The translations under genes were made by a program, and so were the position numbers. From assembly GCA_021816925.1 (NCBI GenBank), contig JAKAWQ010000039.1, positions 1 to 36,771 on the forward strand: 36,771 nucleotides of DNA, written 5' to 3'. Source of the stretch: Pseudomonadota bacterium (GTDB lineage: Bacteria; Pseudomonadota; Alphaproteobacteria; Acetobacterales; Acetobacteraceae). Below the pieces are notes generated by a model. That model saw only the letters and a program-made list of their open reading frames with translations. It did not search any database and was not told the origin of the DNA. Positions 7,868-16,409 of the stretch are shown in pieces; position 1 is the stretch's first letter, and each line of letters starts with the position of its first letter.

Positions 7868-9148
7868 TTATGGGACCGGGCCGGGGATGCGCTCGAGCCC
7901 GCCCATATAGGGCCAGAGCACGGGCGGGATGAGGATCGCCCCGTCCGCCTGCTGATGATTTTCCATCACCGCAATGAGCGCGCGCCCGACGGCGACCCCC
8001 GAGCCGTTCAGCGTGTGCACGAACGCCGGCGACCGCCCGTCGGCCGGGCGGTAGCGAGCATTCATCCGCCGCGCCTGGAAGTCCCGACAGTTGGAGCAGG
8101 AGCTGATTTCCCGCCAAGCCTGCTGGCCGGGAAGCCACACCTCGAGGTCGAAGGTTTTGGCGGCGCCGAAACCGGTGTCGCCGGCGGAGAGCAGCACGCG
8201 ACGATAGGGAAGTTCGAGCAGCCGCAGCGCGGATTCGGCGCACTGCGTCATCCGTTCGTGCTCGGCCGCGGAACGCTCCGGATGGGCAATCGAGACCATC
8301 TCGACCTTGCGGAACTGGTGCTGGCGCAACATGCCCCGCGTATCACGCCCGGCCGCACCGGCTTCGGCGCGAAAACAGTCGGTGAGCGCCGTTACGCGGA
8401 TCGGCAGACGGGCCTCCGGCAGGATCTCGCCGCCCGCAAGATTGGTGAGCGGAACCTCGGCGGTCGGGATCAGCCAGCGGCCATCCGTGGTGCGGAAGAG
8501 ATCGTCGGCGAATTTGGGAAGGTTGTTCGTTCCGAACGCGGCGGCATCGTTGACGAGCAGCGGCACCGCCGTCTCCTCGTAGCCGTGCTCACGCGTGTGC
8601 AGGTCGATCATGAACTGGCCGAGCGCGCGCTCAAGCCGGGCGAGCGCGCCGCGCAGCACGACGAAACGGCTGCCCGCGATTTTGGCCGCCGCGGCAAAGT
8701 CCATCAGCCCGAGCGCTTCGCCGAGCTCGAAATGCTGGCGCGGCGCGAAGCCAAGATCGCGTGGTGCCCCGTGCTGGGCCAGAACGACATTGAAGCGCTC
8801 GTCAGGTCCGTCGGGCACATCGGGGTCGAGCACGTTGGGCAGCGCTGCGAGGCTCGTGCGAATCTCCTCCTCAAGCTGCGTCGCCTTGGCTTCCAAGGTC
8901 TCCATGCTGCTGCGCAGCGAAGTTGCCTCGGCCTCGAGTGCTGCACTCTGCGCCCCACTGCGGCGCGCCTCGGCAACCTGTCTGGAAAGCATGTTGCGGC
9001 GCGCCTGCCGCTCCTGAAGCAGGGTGAGTGCGGCCCGGCGTTCGGCATCCGCCGCCAGCAGAAACGCAGAGGCAGGAGGCAAACCGCGTCGCGCAAGCGC
9101 CGCATCGAAGCCCGTGGGGTCTGCGCGGACGGAGCGAATGTCGTGCAT
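7868..9148 (-). CDS. serS: Seryl-tRNA synthetase
   Basis: Class II aminoacyl-tRNA synthetase charging tRNA-Ser (and tRNA-Sec where present), cytoplasmic homodimer. Its 426 residues match the family length. The N-terminal helical arm (about 30-100) forms the coiled coil that grips the tRNA long variable arm. Motif 2 is [21 protein letters not shown] (about 259-279), the serine-site segment [15 protein letters not shown] follows near 347-361, and motif 3 is [18 protein letters not shown] (about 380-397). The ATG at 9148 lies two bases after the tatC stop, so tatC and serS are one transcription unit, as in many alphaproteobacteria. Confidence 0.97.
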   Translation of the reverse strand: MHDIRSVRADPTGFDAALARRGLPPASAFLLAADAERRAALTLLQERQARRNMLSRQVAEARRSGAQSAALEAEATSLRSSMETLEAKATQLEEEIRTSLAALPNVLDPDVPDGPDERFNVVLAQHGAPRDLGFAPRQHFELGEALGLMDFAAAAKIAGSRFVVLRGALARLERALGQFMIDLHTREHGYEETAVPLLVNDAAAFGTNNLPKFADDLFRTTDGRWLIPTAEVPLTNLAGGEILPEARLPIRVTALTDCFRAEAGAAGRDTRGMLRQHQFRKVEMVSIAHPERSAAEHERMTQCAESALRLLELPYRRVLLSAGDTGFGAAKTFDLEVWLPGQQAWREISSCSNCRDFQARRMNARYRPADGRSPAFVHTLNGSGVAVGRALIAVMENHQQADGAILIPPVLWPYMGGLERIPGPVP

Positions 9149-9150
9149 GG

Positions 9151-9930
9151 CTAATCGGCGGGGGGTTTCGGCTCGACCCAGCGGGCGGCGAGGATGGAAA
9201 TCTCGTAAAGGAGGATCAGCGGTAGGGCGAGACCGGTCTGCGTGAAAACGTCGGGTGGCGCAAGGATCGCCGCAATCACGAACATTCCGACATAGGCGTA
9301 GCGCCGCTTCGAGGCGAGTTGGCGCGCCGAGATCAGGCCGACCCGCGCGCAGAGCGAGAGCAGAACCGGAAGCTGGAACGTGATGCCAAAGGCGAAGATC
9401 AGCTTCATCACGATGCCGAGATAGTGGCTGACCGTCGGCAGCGCTTCGATCTGCAGGCCATGCCCCGAGGGCAGGGTCTCGAAGCTCAGGAAGAACTTCC
9501 AGGCGAAGGGAAAGATTACGTAATAGGCGAGCGCGGCGCCCATCAGGAACAGCACCGGGCTCACGATCAGGAACGGCATGATCGCACGCTTCTCGCTCCG
9601 GTAGAGCCCAGGCGCGATGAAGAGCCAGAGCTGTGTCGCCGCAACCGGAAAGGAGACAAAGGCCCCGGCAAACACCGCGACCTTCACATCGGTGAAGAAC
9701 GCCTCGTAGAGAGCGGTGTAGATGAGTCGTGGCTGCTGGCCCTTGGCGCGCAATACCTCAACCAGCGGCTGGGCGAGGAAGTCGTAGATCGCTGCGGAGA
9801 AATGGTAGCTGATGAGAAAGGCGACGAAAAACGTGGCGAGCGTCCACATCAGGCGGCGCCGGAGCTCGAGCAGATGGTCGAGCAGCGGCATCGGCTTGTC
9901 GTCGATCTGATCGTTTTCGTCGCGTGGCAC
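9151..9930 (-). CDS. tatC: Sec-independent protein translocase subunit TatC
   Basis: Multi-spanning receptor of the twin-arginine export system; with TatB it binds RR-signal peptides of folded cofactor-containing proteins. The 259-residue sequence has the conserved N-terminal [13 protein letters not shown], the first periplasmic loop with [18 protein letters not shown], the motif [12 protein letters not shown] and six hydrophobic segments, ending RWVEPKPP. It starts with GTG at 9930, 27 bases after the tatB stop, with no strong ribosome binding site, so coupling to tatB is likely. A tatA gene is not seen in this window. Confidence 0.96.
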   Translation of the reverse strand: MPRDENDQIDDKPMPLLDHLLELRRRLMWTLATFFVAFLISYHFSAAIYDFLAQPLVEVLRAKGQQPRLIYTALYEAFFTDVKVAVFAGAFVSFPVAATQLWLFIAPGLYRSEKRAIMPFLIVSPVLFLMGAALAYYVIFPFAWKFFLSFETLPSGHGLQIEALPTVSHYLGIVMKLIFAFGITFQLPVLLSLCARVGLISARQLASKRRYAYVGMFVIAAILAPPDVFTQTGLALPLILLYEISILAARWVEPKPPAD

Positions 9931-9957
9931 GAAGGCTCTGGGGGTTCGGAAGAAAGG

Positions 9958-10497
9958 TCAGGATCGGGTCGAAAGCAGATCCGGCGGGACAAAGGAAGGC
10001 GGAGCGAGCTTGGCTGCCGCCACCCCCGGCGGCACGAACGCCGGCGCGTCGAGGAGCGCGGCAGGCTCGGCGTGCACCGGAGCAGAGTAGGGCTCGGATT
10101 CGCCCGCGGGACGATCGAGCACCACGGTCTCGCGGGCGGTCTCGTTCGCAGTTTCGCCGTCCGGCATTCCCGCCTTGGACGAAGAAGCCGCGGCATCGGC
10201 GGCAGCGAACGGGTCCTCGGTGAAGGTCCTGCGGATGCTCTGGTCCGGATCGATCGCCCGCTCGACCGTGCCCTTGAGGTCGAAGTTGCGGATATCGTCG
10301 ATGTGCTTGCGGACATCCTCGAGATCGGCTTCGCGCATCAACTCGTTGACGTGGGTCTGGAATTCCGCGGCCATGCCGCGCGCCTTCTTGACGAGCTGCG
10401 CCACGGCCTTGAGTGCGCCAGGGAGATCTTTCGGGCCGATGGCGATTAGCGCCACTACCACGATGACCGCGATCTCCGACCATGAGAAATTGAACAT
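9958..10497 (-). CDS. tatB: Sec-independent protein translocase subunit TatB
   Basis: Partner of TatC in the twin-arginine substrate receptor, 179 residues. It has a short N-terminal membrane helix (FNFSWSEIAVIVVVALIAIG), the hinge GPKDLP, and an amphipathic helix with ALKAVAQLVKKARGMAAEFQ. A long Ala/Pro-rich C-terminal tail of low complexity follows, usual for alphaproteobacterial TatB. TatA is ruled out by the GPKDLP hinge and long helix. Upstream, where tatA is expected, there is only palindromic intergenic sequence. Confidence 0.93.
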   Translation of the reverse strand: MFNFSWSEIAVIVVVALIAIGPKDLPGALKAVAQLVKKARGMAAEFQTHVNELMREADLEDVRKHIDDIRNFDLKGTVERAIDPDQSIRRTFTEDPFAAADAAASSSKAGMPDGETANETARETVVLDRPAGESEPYSAPVHAEPAALLDAPAFVPPGVAAAKLAPPSFVPPDLLSTRS

Positions 10498-10507
10498 CCG
10501 CCAAGCC

Positions 10508-10524
10508 TGCGCGCGCAGCGCGCA
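10508..10524. repeat. GC palindrome just upstream of tatB
   Basis: TGCGCGC (10508-10514), spacer GCA, GCGCGCA (10518-10524): a perfect seven-base inverted repeat ending eleven bases before the tatB ATG. It could hinder or regulate ribosome access if transcribed from scpB. Confidence 0.5.
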
Positions 10525-10527
10525 CTA

Positions 10528-10584
10528 GAGCATGCCGCGCCTGGCCGGAATCGCGAAGCGATTCAGGGGAGCGGCAAGGTGCTC
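10528..10584. repeat. Palindromic intergenic element
   Basis: The element is bounded by GAGCA (10528-10532) and TGCTC (10580-10584) and has an inner perfect hairpin, GAATCGC (10548-10554), loop GAA, GCGATTC (10558-10564). This organisation resembles the short palindromic repeats scattered between genes in many alphaproteobacterial genomes. A second copy is not in this window, so repeat status is inference. It sits in the 316-base gap between scpB and tatB. The rest of that gap contains only a 53-codon minus-strand frame without a ribosome binding site. Confidence 0.5.
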
Positions 10585-10813
10585 AAAACAATGAGTGCAG
10601 GCGGGGCTCATCATCTCCAGTGTGCTCTCGTGCCAACCGTCGTGGAAAGGTGGCACCTCGCTCTTTCTCCAACCAGCCGATTTCATGAGGCGAACCGTGG
10701 CCGCGCAGCGACCGGCGTTTCCCGCCGCCCCGGTACTAGCAGGAAACCGGAACGCGGGGAACCTCGTGGCCGACGCGAACCGCCACCGGCTGGGCGCGGA
10801 TGGAGCGAGGGCG

Positions 10814-11356
10814 CTAGCGCTGCGGCAGTGGCTCGGAGAGAAGATCCTCCCGGCGCGGTAGAGCGGACAGGGAGTCAAGCCCGAAAGAGGCAAGAAACTG
10901 CGCTGTTGTGGCCCAAAGCGTTGGCCGGCCGGGCGCTTCCTTGCGGCCCTGCGGCATGATCAGCCGCGCCTCCAGCAGGATGTCGAAGGTGTCCTGCGAC
11001 AGGCTTGCCCCGCGGATCGCCTCGATTTCGGGCCGGGTGACCGGCTGGTGGTAGGCGATGATGGCAAGAGTCTCCATGGCCGCGCGCGGAAGCCGGCGCG
11101 GCTGCTGTACAACCGTGCGCAGGCGCGCCGCCAGATCAGGCGCCGTGCGGAATTGCACGCCCCCGCCGACCCAAACCAGCTCCACCCCCCTGCCGGCATA
11201 GCGGCGCGCGAGTTCCGCCAGCACGGCCTCCGCATCATCCCCCTCGGGCAGAAGTTGCGCCAACACCCGCGCCGGCACCGGCTCGGCCGAGGCGAACACC
11301 AGCGCCTCGGCAAGCCGGAGGCCCGCCTCCGAAGGTACCCCGGCTCCGCTCACCAC
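10814..11356 (-). CDS. scpB: Segregation and condensation protein B
   Basis: Kleisin-associated subunit of the SMC-ScpAB chromosome condensation complex; a dimer of winged-helix proteins that clamps ScpA. Its 180 residues show the family pattern: ALVFASAEPVPARVLAQLL in the first winged helix, VQFRTAPDLA, then the conserved block AAMETLAIIAYHQPVTRPEI followed by IRGASLSQDTFDILLEARLI and GRPTLWATTAQFLASFGL. The GTG start at 11356 follows the scpA TGA with no gap. A second GTG lies one codon further on. Confidence 0.95.
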   Translation of the reverse strand: MVSGAGVPSEAGLRLAEALVFASAEPVPARVLAQLLPEGDDAEAVLAELARRYAGRGVELVWVGGGVQFRTAPDLAARLRTVVQQPRRLPRAAMETLAIIAYHQPVTRPEIEAIRGASLSQDTFDILLEARLIMPQGRKEAPGRPTLWATTAQFLASFGLDSLSALPRREDLLSEPLPQR

Positions 11357-12112
11357 TCAGCCCTGCGCATCTTGGGCGCGACCGAGCAGGATCGGCCCGA
11401 ACGGCTCCTCCTGGCGCAGGCGAAGCGCACCGTCACGCGCCATTTCCAGGCTGGCGACGAGCGTGCTGGCAAGCGCCGCCCGCCGCTCCGCCGGCCGGGC
11501 CAAGTGCTCGGGCAAGAACCGCTCGAGGCTCGTCCAGTCGGGCAGGCTACCGAGCAGGCGAAGGAGCCGTTCCAGCGCATCCTGCACGGTCCAGAGGCTG
11601 AGCGCCTGCGGCCGGTAGTGCGCCGCCGCCCCGGCGCGCCTGAGCGCGGCAAGATAGGCGCCGAGGAGCGCCGGCAGGTCGAGACGAAGCCGGGACCGGT
11701 CGATCGCGACGAAACTCTCCGGCGTGCCACGGGCGAACACATCCCGCCCGAGCAGCGGCCGCGCGGCCAGCCACGTTGCCGCGGCGCGCATGGCCTCGAG
11801 TGCCGCGAGCCGCCCGGCCAGCACCTCTGCCGCCCGCTCACCCTCCGCCGCCTCGGCGCTGCCCGCCGGAAGCAAGAGGCGGGATTTGAGCCAAGCGAGC
11901 CACGCCGCCATCACCAGCCAGTCCGCCGCCAGCTCCAAACGTACCCGCCGCGCTCCCTCGATCACGGCCAGGTACTGGTCCACCAGAGCCAGGATCGAAA
12001 TGCCGGCGAGATCGAGCTTTTGCGCGCGTGCGAGTTCAAGCAGCACATCGAGAGGGCCGTCGAACCCTTCGAGGTGTAGCAGGAGTTGGCCCTCGGCGCC
12101 CGTCTCAGACAT
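11357..12112 (-). CDS. scpA: Segregation and condensation protein A
   Basis: Kleisin of the bacterial condensin, bridging the SMC dimer and ScpB. The 251-residue form starts at ATG 12112, giving LLLHLEGFDGPLDVLLELAR near the N-terminus, the hallmark of the family, then QKLDLAGISILALVDQYL. The C-terminal SMC-binding winged helix contains ALASTLVASLEMARDG. A longer open frame to 12193 is antisense-like extension inside the protease gene and is not used. The start overlaps the stop of the upstream M50 protease by eight bases, and the stop abuts scpB. Confidence 0.95.
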   Translation of the reverse strand: MSETGAEGQLLLHLEGFDGPLDVLLELARAQKLDLAGISILALVDQYLAVIEGARRVRLELAADWLVMAAWLAWLKSRLLLPAGSAEAAEGERAAEVLAGRLAALEAMRAAATWLAARPLLGRDVFARGTPESFVAIDRSRLRLDLPALLGAYLAALRRAGAAAHYRPQALSLWTVQDALERLLRLLGSLPDWTSLERFLPEHLARPAERRAALASTLVASLEMARDGALRLRQEEPFGPILLGRAQDAQG

Positions 12113-12806
12113 GGTGGCCGGCAAGGAAAAGCACGAGCTTGCCGGCGGCCGGCAGGACGCGGCCAAGAACCGTTCGGACCGGGTCGAAGGCAAAGCCCAT
12201 CCGCTGCGAGATCGCCGGGAGCAGAAAGAATATTACGAGCACAATCAGGATCCCGAAGCGTTCGATCCGCGCATAACGCAAGGCCAGCGGGGCCGGCAGC
12301 ACGCCGACAACGATCCGCCCGCCATCAAGCGGGGGTATCGGCAGCAGGTTGAACAGCCCGAGCACGAGGTTGAAGAGGATGAAGTAGGTGAACACGGAAC
12401 CAAGGACGCTGGCGCCCAGCCCGGGCAGCGCCCCGGGCAGGTAAAGTCCAACCGCGCCGAGCCATGCAAGAAGGAAATTCATCGCCGGTCCCGCGGCCGC
12501 CACCACTGCCATGCCGCGCCGCGGATCGCGGAACTTCCACGCCGCAACCGGCACCGGCTTCGCCCAGCCGAACAGGAACATGATATGGCCGAAGGCAAGA
12601 AGCTGGCCGATCACCAAAAAGGCCGGTAGAATGATCGTGCCGAAGCGATCGATGTGCCGGAGCGGGTTGAGCGAGAGCCGGCCCGCCGCTCTGGCCGTGT
12701 CGTCGCCCATAGCCAGCGCGGCATAGCCATGCGCCGCCTCATGCAGCGTTATGGCGAGCACGGCCGGCACGCCGGCCAGCAGAATCTCGAAAAGGATGTT
12801 GATCAC
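12105..12806 (-). CDS. Site-2 protease family (M50) membrane metalloprotease
   Basis: Intramembrane zinc metalloprotease, 233 residues, six hydrophobic segments. The zinc site HEAAH (HExxH) lies in ITLHEAAHGYAALAMGD near residue 22, and the third ligand lies in LLPIPPLDGGR near residue 167. NPLRHIDRFG is also family-typical. It lacks the PDZ domain of RseP and resembles the short rhomboid-sized M50 proteins often found near scpA. Substrate unknown. It starts with GTG 12806, which overlaps the nagZ stop by four bases, and its stop overlaps scpA, so the run nagZ-protease-scpA-scpB is tightly coupled. Confidence 0.9.
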   Translation of the reverse strand: MINILFEILLAGVPAVLAITLHEAAHGYAALAMGDDTARAAGRLSLNPLRHIDRFGTIILPAFLVIGQLLAFGHIMFLFGWAKPVPVAAWKFRDPRRGMAVVAAAGPAMNFLLAWLGAVGLYLPGALPGLGASVLGSVFTYFILFNLVLGLFNLLPIPPLDGGRIVVGVLPAPLALRYARIERFGILIVLVIFFLLPAISQRMGFAFDPVRTVLGRVLPAAGKLVLFLAGHHV

Positions 12807-13798
12807 GCGCCGAGCAGTCGATCGCGTTCCGCGTCAAGCGGGCCAGCCTCGAGCGGGGTTTTTCGCGCCGCCGCCATGGCCCGGGCGCGCTCGAGACGCG
12901 CTAGGCCCGGAGCGGCAAGCTCGGGAACCGCACCAAGCACGGCTTCGTTCGCCGCGATCTCGCCGCTGCAATAGAGCGCAAGATCGGCGCCGGCCGAAAC
13001 CGCCGCGGCCGCCAGGGCGGCCGGATCCCCCTCGAGGGCCTGCATCGCGAGATCGTCCGTCACCAGCACTCCTCGAAAGCCGATTTTCTCCCGGATGATC
13101 TTGCGAATGACCGTCGGGGACAAGGTCGCCGGCCGCTCCGCATCGAGGCGAGTGTAGAGGATATGGGCCGTCATCGCCCAGGGGAGAGCGGCATTGGCGG
13201 CGAAGGGCAAGAGGTCAGCTGCCAGGTTCGGAGTCTCGACCCGTGGCAGGGCGAAGTGGCTGTCCACCGTCGCCCGCCCATGGCCGGGAATGTGCTTCAT
13301 CACAGGTTCCGCGCCGGCCGCGAGCAGGCCGTCGGCAAAACTTCGCCCGAGGCGGGCGACCGCGCGCGCATTCGTATGAAACGCCCGATCCCCGATCACG
13401 CCGTTCGCGCCGGGCAAACCAAGGTCGAGCACCGGAGCCGTGACCACGCCGATCCCCGCCGCCGCACACTCAAGTCCGATCAGTGCCCCGGTCAGCCAAG
13501 CCGCGCGCAGGCCGGCGGCCAGGTTGGCGTCGTAAAGCCGGCCGAGTGCCGCCGGCGGCGGATGCGCCCGCCAGTGCGGAGGCCGCAGGCGCGCCACACG
13601 CCCGCCCTCCTGGTCGAGCATCAGGACGGCTTTAGGCGCGAGAACCCGGCGCAGGCTTTCGACCAAGCGGTCAAGCTGGGACGGGTCCTCGATATTGCGC
13701 GCGAAAAGGATAACGCCGGCGGGCGGCAGCACGGCGAACAAGGCTGCCTCCTCGGTTGAGAGCGCCGGGCCCGCAATGCCTATGACAGCGGCGCGCAC
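12803..13798 (-). CDS. nagZ: Beta-N-acetylhexosaminidase (cell-wall recycling)
   Basis: Cytoplasmic glycoside hydrolase family 3 enzyme that removes GlcNAc from GlcNAc-anhydromuropeptides during peptidoglycan recycling. The 331-residue sequence contains LDQEGGRVARL, the mobile-loop motif KHIPGHGRATVDSH (about 168-181, with the acid/base His-Asp pair) and the nucleophile aspartate in TDDLAM (Asp248). The start is GTG 13798, preceded by a G-rich stretch. It lies 30 bases after the SPOR-protein stop. By releasing anhydro-muropeptides this enzyme can affect AmpC-type beta-lactam responses in other bacteria; no such gene is visible here. Confidence 0.94.
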   Translation of the reverse strand: MRAAVIGIAGPALSTEEAALFAVLPPAGVILFARNIEDPSQLDRLVESLRRVLAPKAVLMLDQEGGRVARLRPPHWRAHPPPAALGRLYDANLAAGLRAAWLTGALIGLECAAAGIGVVTAPVLDLGLPGANGVIGDRAFHTNARAVARLGRSFADGLLAAGAEPVMKHIPGHGRATVDSHFALPRVETPNLAADLLPFAANAALPWAMTAHILYTRLDAERPATLSPTVIRKIIREKIGFRGVLVTDDLAMQALEGDPAALAAAAVSAGADLALYCSGEIAANEAVLGAVPELAAPGLARLERARAMAAARKTPLEAGPLDAERDRLLGA

Positions 13799-13828
13799 GC
13801 CGCCCGCCCCACAGCGATCGGTGCGCGT

Positions 13829-14593
13829 TCAGAAGGCCGCAATCGCGCAGCCGTTGCCCTTCGCACGCACCTCCGCACAGAAGCGCGTGGCCGCCGCGAT
13901 GTTGGCGAACCCCGCGGTCCGCAACCGCCAGAAGGAATGCCCGTCCACCAGGACCTTCGAAACCAGCGGCTGCCGCGAGCCGAACAACGCCGGCAACTCG
14001 GTCTGCAGCCGCTGCCATTCCCGCATCGCGCCTTGCTCGGAGTTCATCGCCGCAAGCTGAACCTCGGTTCCCGAAGCGGTGCCCGCGCCGGGCGGTGGCG
14101 GCACCACGGCGGAGGCAGCGGCGAGCCGCAACGGCGGCGGGGCCGGCGGGGGCAGCGGAAGGCCGTTCTCTGCGGCGGGAACCGCCTGGGGCGCCGGCGC
14201 CGATGCGGCCGGCGAAGGGTTCGTGCCCGGCGCAGAAGGTGCCGGCGCGGCAGTCTTAGGGCTCTGCAGTGCCTGCAAATTCGGCATCTCCGGCGGCGGA
14301 GCGAGTGCGGTCGCATTGCCTGCGCCCCCGCCGCCGAGAATCCGGTCGGTTGCTCCAGAGACCTTCATCCCGCCCGGGTGGGCGGGCCTGACGCGCATCG
14401 GGCCGGGCGGTGGCGGCACGACCGGTATGCCGCCCCCGCCGCCCCCGGCGACCGCCCAGATGCCGACCAGCACCACGAGCGCGCCGCCAATGCCGGAGGC
14501 AATGAACGCAAGCCGTCGCGTCGCCGGATCCACCCCGGCGGGGCGGCGGGCGATTCGGTAGCCGGGAGGGGGAATTTCAAGATCCTCGCGCAC
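13829..14593 (-). CDS. SPOR-domain protein (septal peptidoglycan binding)
   Basis: A 254-residue protein with a cytoplasmic N-terminus of about 26 residues, one membrane helix (RRLAFIASGIGGALVVLVGI), a very long Pro/Ala/Gly-rich periplasmic linker and a C-terminal SPOR domain. The SPOR domain covers about residues 175-254 (VQLAAMNSEQGAMREWQRLQ to the end). Such domains bind denuded glycan strands at the division site. GTG 14593 lies three bases after the argS stop. The position between argS and nagZ is conserved in alphaproteobacteria and supports the call. The linker is low complexity, so alignment outside the last 80 residues will be poor. Confidence 0.85.
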   Translation of the reverse strand: MREDLEIPPPGYRIARRPAGVDPATRRLAFIASGIGGALVVLVGIWAVAGGGGGGIPVVPPPPGPMRVRPAHPGGMKVSGATDRILGGGGAGNATALAPPPEMPNLQALQSPKTAAPAPSAPGTNPSPAASAPAPQAVPAAENGLPLPPPAPPPLRLAAASAVVPPPPGAGTASGTEVQLAAMNSEQGAMREWQRLQTELPALFGSRQPLVSKVLVDGHSFWRLRTAGFANIAAATRFCAEVRAKGNGCAIAAF

Positions 14594-14596
14594 GGT

Positions 14597-16402
14597 TCAG
14601 CGCATCTCCTCGACCGGGGTGACCCCCAGAATGGCGAGACCAGCACGGATCACGGCCGCGGTGGCCGCAACCAGCGCCAAACGGGCCCGGGTTTCGGCCG
14701 GGCGATCCGGGTTGAGGAAGCGAAAGCTGGAATCCTCGCGTCCCCGGTTCCATAGGATATGAAAGTCGCCGGCTAGATCATAGAGGAAAAAAGCGATTCG
14801 ATGCGGTTCGCGAGCCTGGGCAGCAGCCTCGACGGTGCGCGGAAAGGCGATCAGCCGACGGATCACTGCAAGCTCCGGATCGGCGCCGAGCGCCTCGAGC
14901 GGGCTCGCCGCCAGCGCCTCCTCGGCCACAACCGCCGCGCCCAGCAGCTCCGTTGCCGCCCGCAGCACCGAGCGGCAGCGGGCATGCGCATACTGGACGT
15001 AGAAGACCGGGTTCTCACGCGTTTGCGCAACCGCCTGATCGAGGTCGAACTCCATCTGGGCGTCGGCCTTGCGCGTGAGCATGGTGAAGCGGACAGCATC
15101 GCGCCCGACTTCATCGATCAGGTCCCTGAGCGTGATGTAGCTGCCGGCCCGCTTGGACATGCGCACGGGCCTGCCGGCCCTGACCACGTGGACGATCTGG
15201 CAAAGCACGACCTCGAGCGCGGCGCGGCGGGCCGAGAGCGCCGCCACGGCGGCCTGCATGCGCCGCACGTAGCCACTGTGGTCGGCGCCCAGCACGTCGA
15301 TCAGAATCTCCGCCCCACGCGCCATCTTATCGGCGTGATAGCCGATGTCGTTCGCGAAATAGGTGTTCGATCCGTCGGACTTGCGGAGCGGTCGATCGGT
15401 CTCGTCGCCGAAGGCAGTGGCGCGAAAGAGCGTCTGCGTGCGCGGCTCCCAATCCTCCGGCAGCCTGCCCTTGGGCGGCTCGAGCGTTCCTTCGTAGATG
15501 AGCCCGGCCTTCCCAAGGCGCGCGATCGCGGCATCAGCCGCTCCGGCTTCGAGGAGGGCACGTTCCGAGCTGAACACATCCGGGACAACGCCGAGAAGCG
15601 CGAGATCCTCGCGGATCGATCGCATCATCTCGTTGACCGCAAACGCGCGCACGACTGCGAGCGCGTCAGCACTCGGCACGAGGAATTCGGGTTCTCCGAG
15701 CGCGAGCCCATATTGTTCGGCGAGCGCGCGCCCGACCGGGATCAGATATTCGCCCCGATACTGCAAGCCGCCGGGAACGAGAGCGGAAAACTCCTCGGCA
15801 CCGATCGGCTGCCCGATGGCCTGCAGGTAGCGCCAATAGACGGCCCACGCCAGCGCCTCGACCTGCGCGCCCGCGTCGTTGATGTAATACTCCTTCGTAA
15901 CCGCGTATCCTGCCTTCGCCAGGAGATTGGCGAGGGCGTCTCCCACGACCGCGCCCCGGCAATGGCCGACATGCATCGGTCCGGTCGGATTCGCCGACAC
16001 ATATTCCACATTGACGCGCTTTCCTCCGCCCGCTGCGGAATTGCCACAGCGCTCGCCGGCTCGCAGAATCTCGCGGATGGCTTCGTGCTCGGCCCGTTGC
16101 TTGAACTCCGGCCGGAGCGTGATGTTGAGAAACCCGGGCCCCGCGACGTCCGCGGCGGCGATGCTCGAGGTCGGCAACAGATTCGCGTTCAGGGCTTCGT
16201 TCAGGATCGACGCCGCTTCGCGCGGCGCCCGGCCAAGGCGCGCCGATGCAACGAATGCCACATTCGAGGTCAGATCCCCGTGCGCCGGATCGCGCGGAGG
16301 ATCAATCTGGAATTTCAGTGTTTGCCACGGGATTTCCGGAAAGACCGTCGAGAAAATGGTGAGCATCTCCGCACGGGGACGCGCGTAGGGGTCGGAAGCC
16401 AT
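14597..16402 (-). CDS. argS: Arginyl-tRNA synthetase
   Basis: Class I synthetase charging tRNA-Arg, 601 residues, full length. The N-terminal tRNA D-loop-recognition domain (about 1-115) leads into the catalytic fold with the HIGH-type motif HVGH (144-147, in SANPTGPMHVGHCRGA), YYINDAGAQ, and the KMSKS-type loop VRMSKRAG (415-418). The C-terminal DALR anticodon-binding region contains YAHARCRSVLR. ATG 16402 is seven bases from the upstream dGTPase stop, in the same operon. Confidence 0.97.
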   Translation of the reverse strand: MASDPYARPRAEMLTIFSTVFPEIPWQTLKFQIDPPRDPAHGDLTSNVAFVASARLGRAPREAASILNEALNANLLPTSSIAAADVAGPGFLNITLRPEFKQRAEHEAIREILRAGERCGNSAAGGGKRVNVEYVSANPTGPMHVGHCRGAVVGDALANLLAKAGYAVTKEYYINDAGAQVEALAWAVYWRYLQAIGQPIGAEEFSALVPGGLQYRGEYLIPVGRALAEQYGLALGEPEFLVPSADALAVVRAFAVNEMMRSIREDLALLGVVPDVFSSERALLEAGAADAAIARLGKAGLIYEGTLEPPKGRLPEDWEPRTQTLFRATAFGDETDRPLRKSDGSNTYFANDIGYHADKMARGAEILIDVLGADHSGYVRRMQAAVAALSARRAALEVVLCQIVHVVRAGRPVRMSKRAGSYITLRDLIDEVGRDAVRFTMLTRKADAQMEFDLDQAVAQTRENPVFYVQYAHARCRSVLRAATELLGAAVVAEEALAASPLEALGADPELAVIRRLIAFPRTVEAAAQAREPHRIAFFLYDLAGDFHILWNRGREDSSFRFLNPDRPAETRARLALVAATAAVIRAGLAILGVTPVEEMR

Positions 16403-16409
16403 CGTTGTC

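Noticed and set aside
10525-10686. Small minus-strand frame of 53 codons containing CTHC in the scpB-tatB gap
   Set aside because: No ribosome binding site, overlaps the palindromic element, and shows no resemblance to TatA or another family.
10595-10861. Plus-strand frame of 88 codons in the scpB-tatB gap
   Set aside because: Runs into the scpB gene antisense, no binding site, no recognisable protein features.
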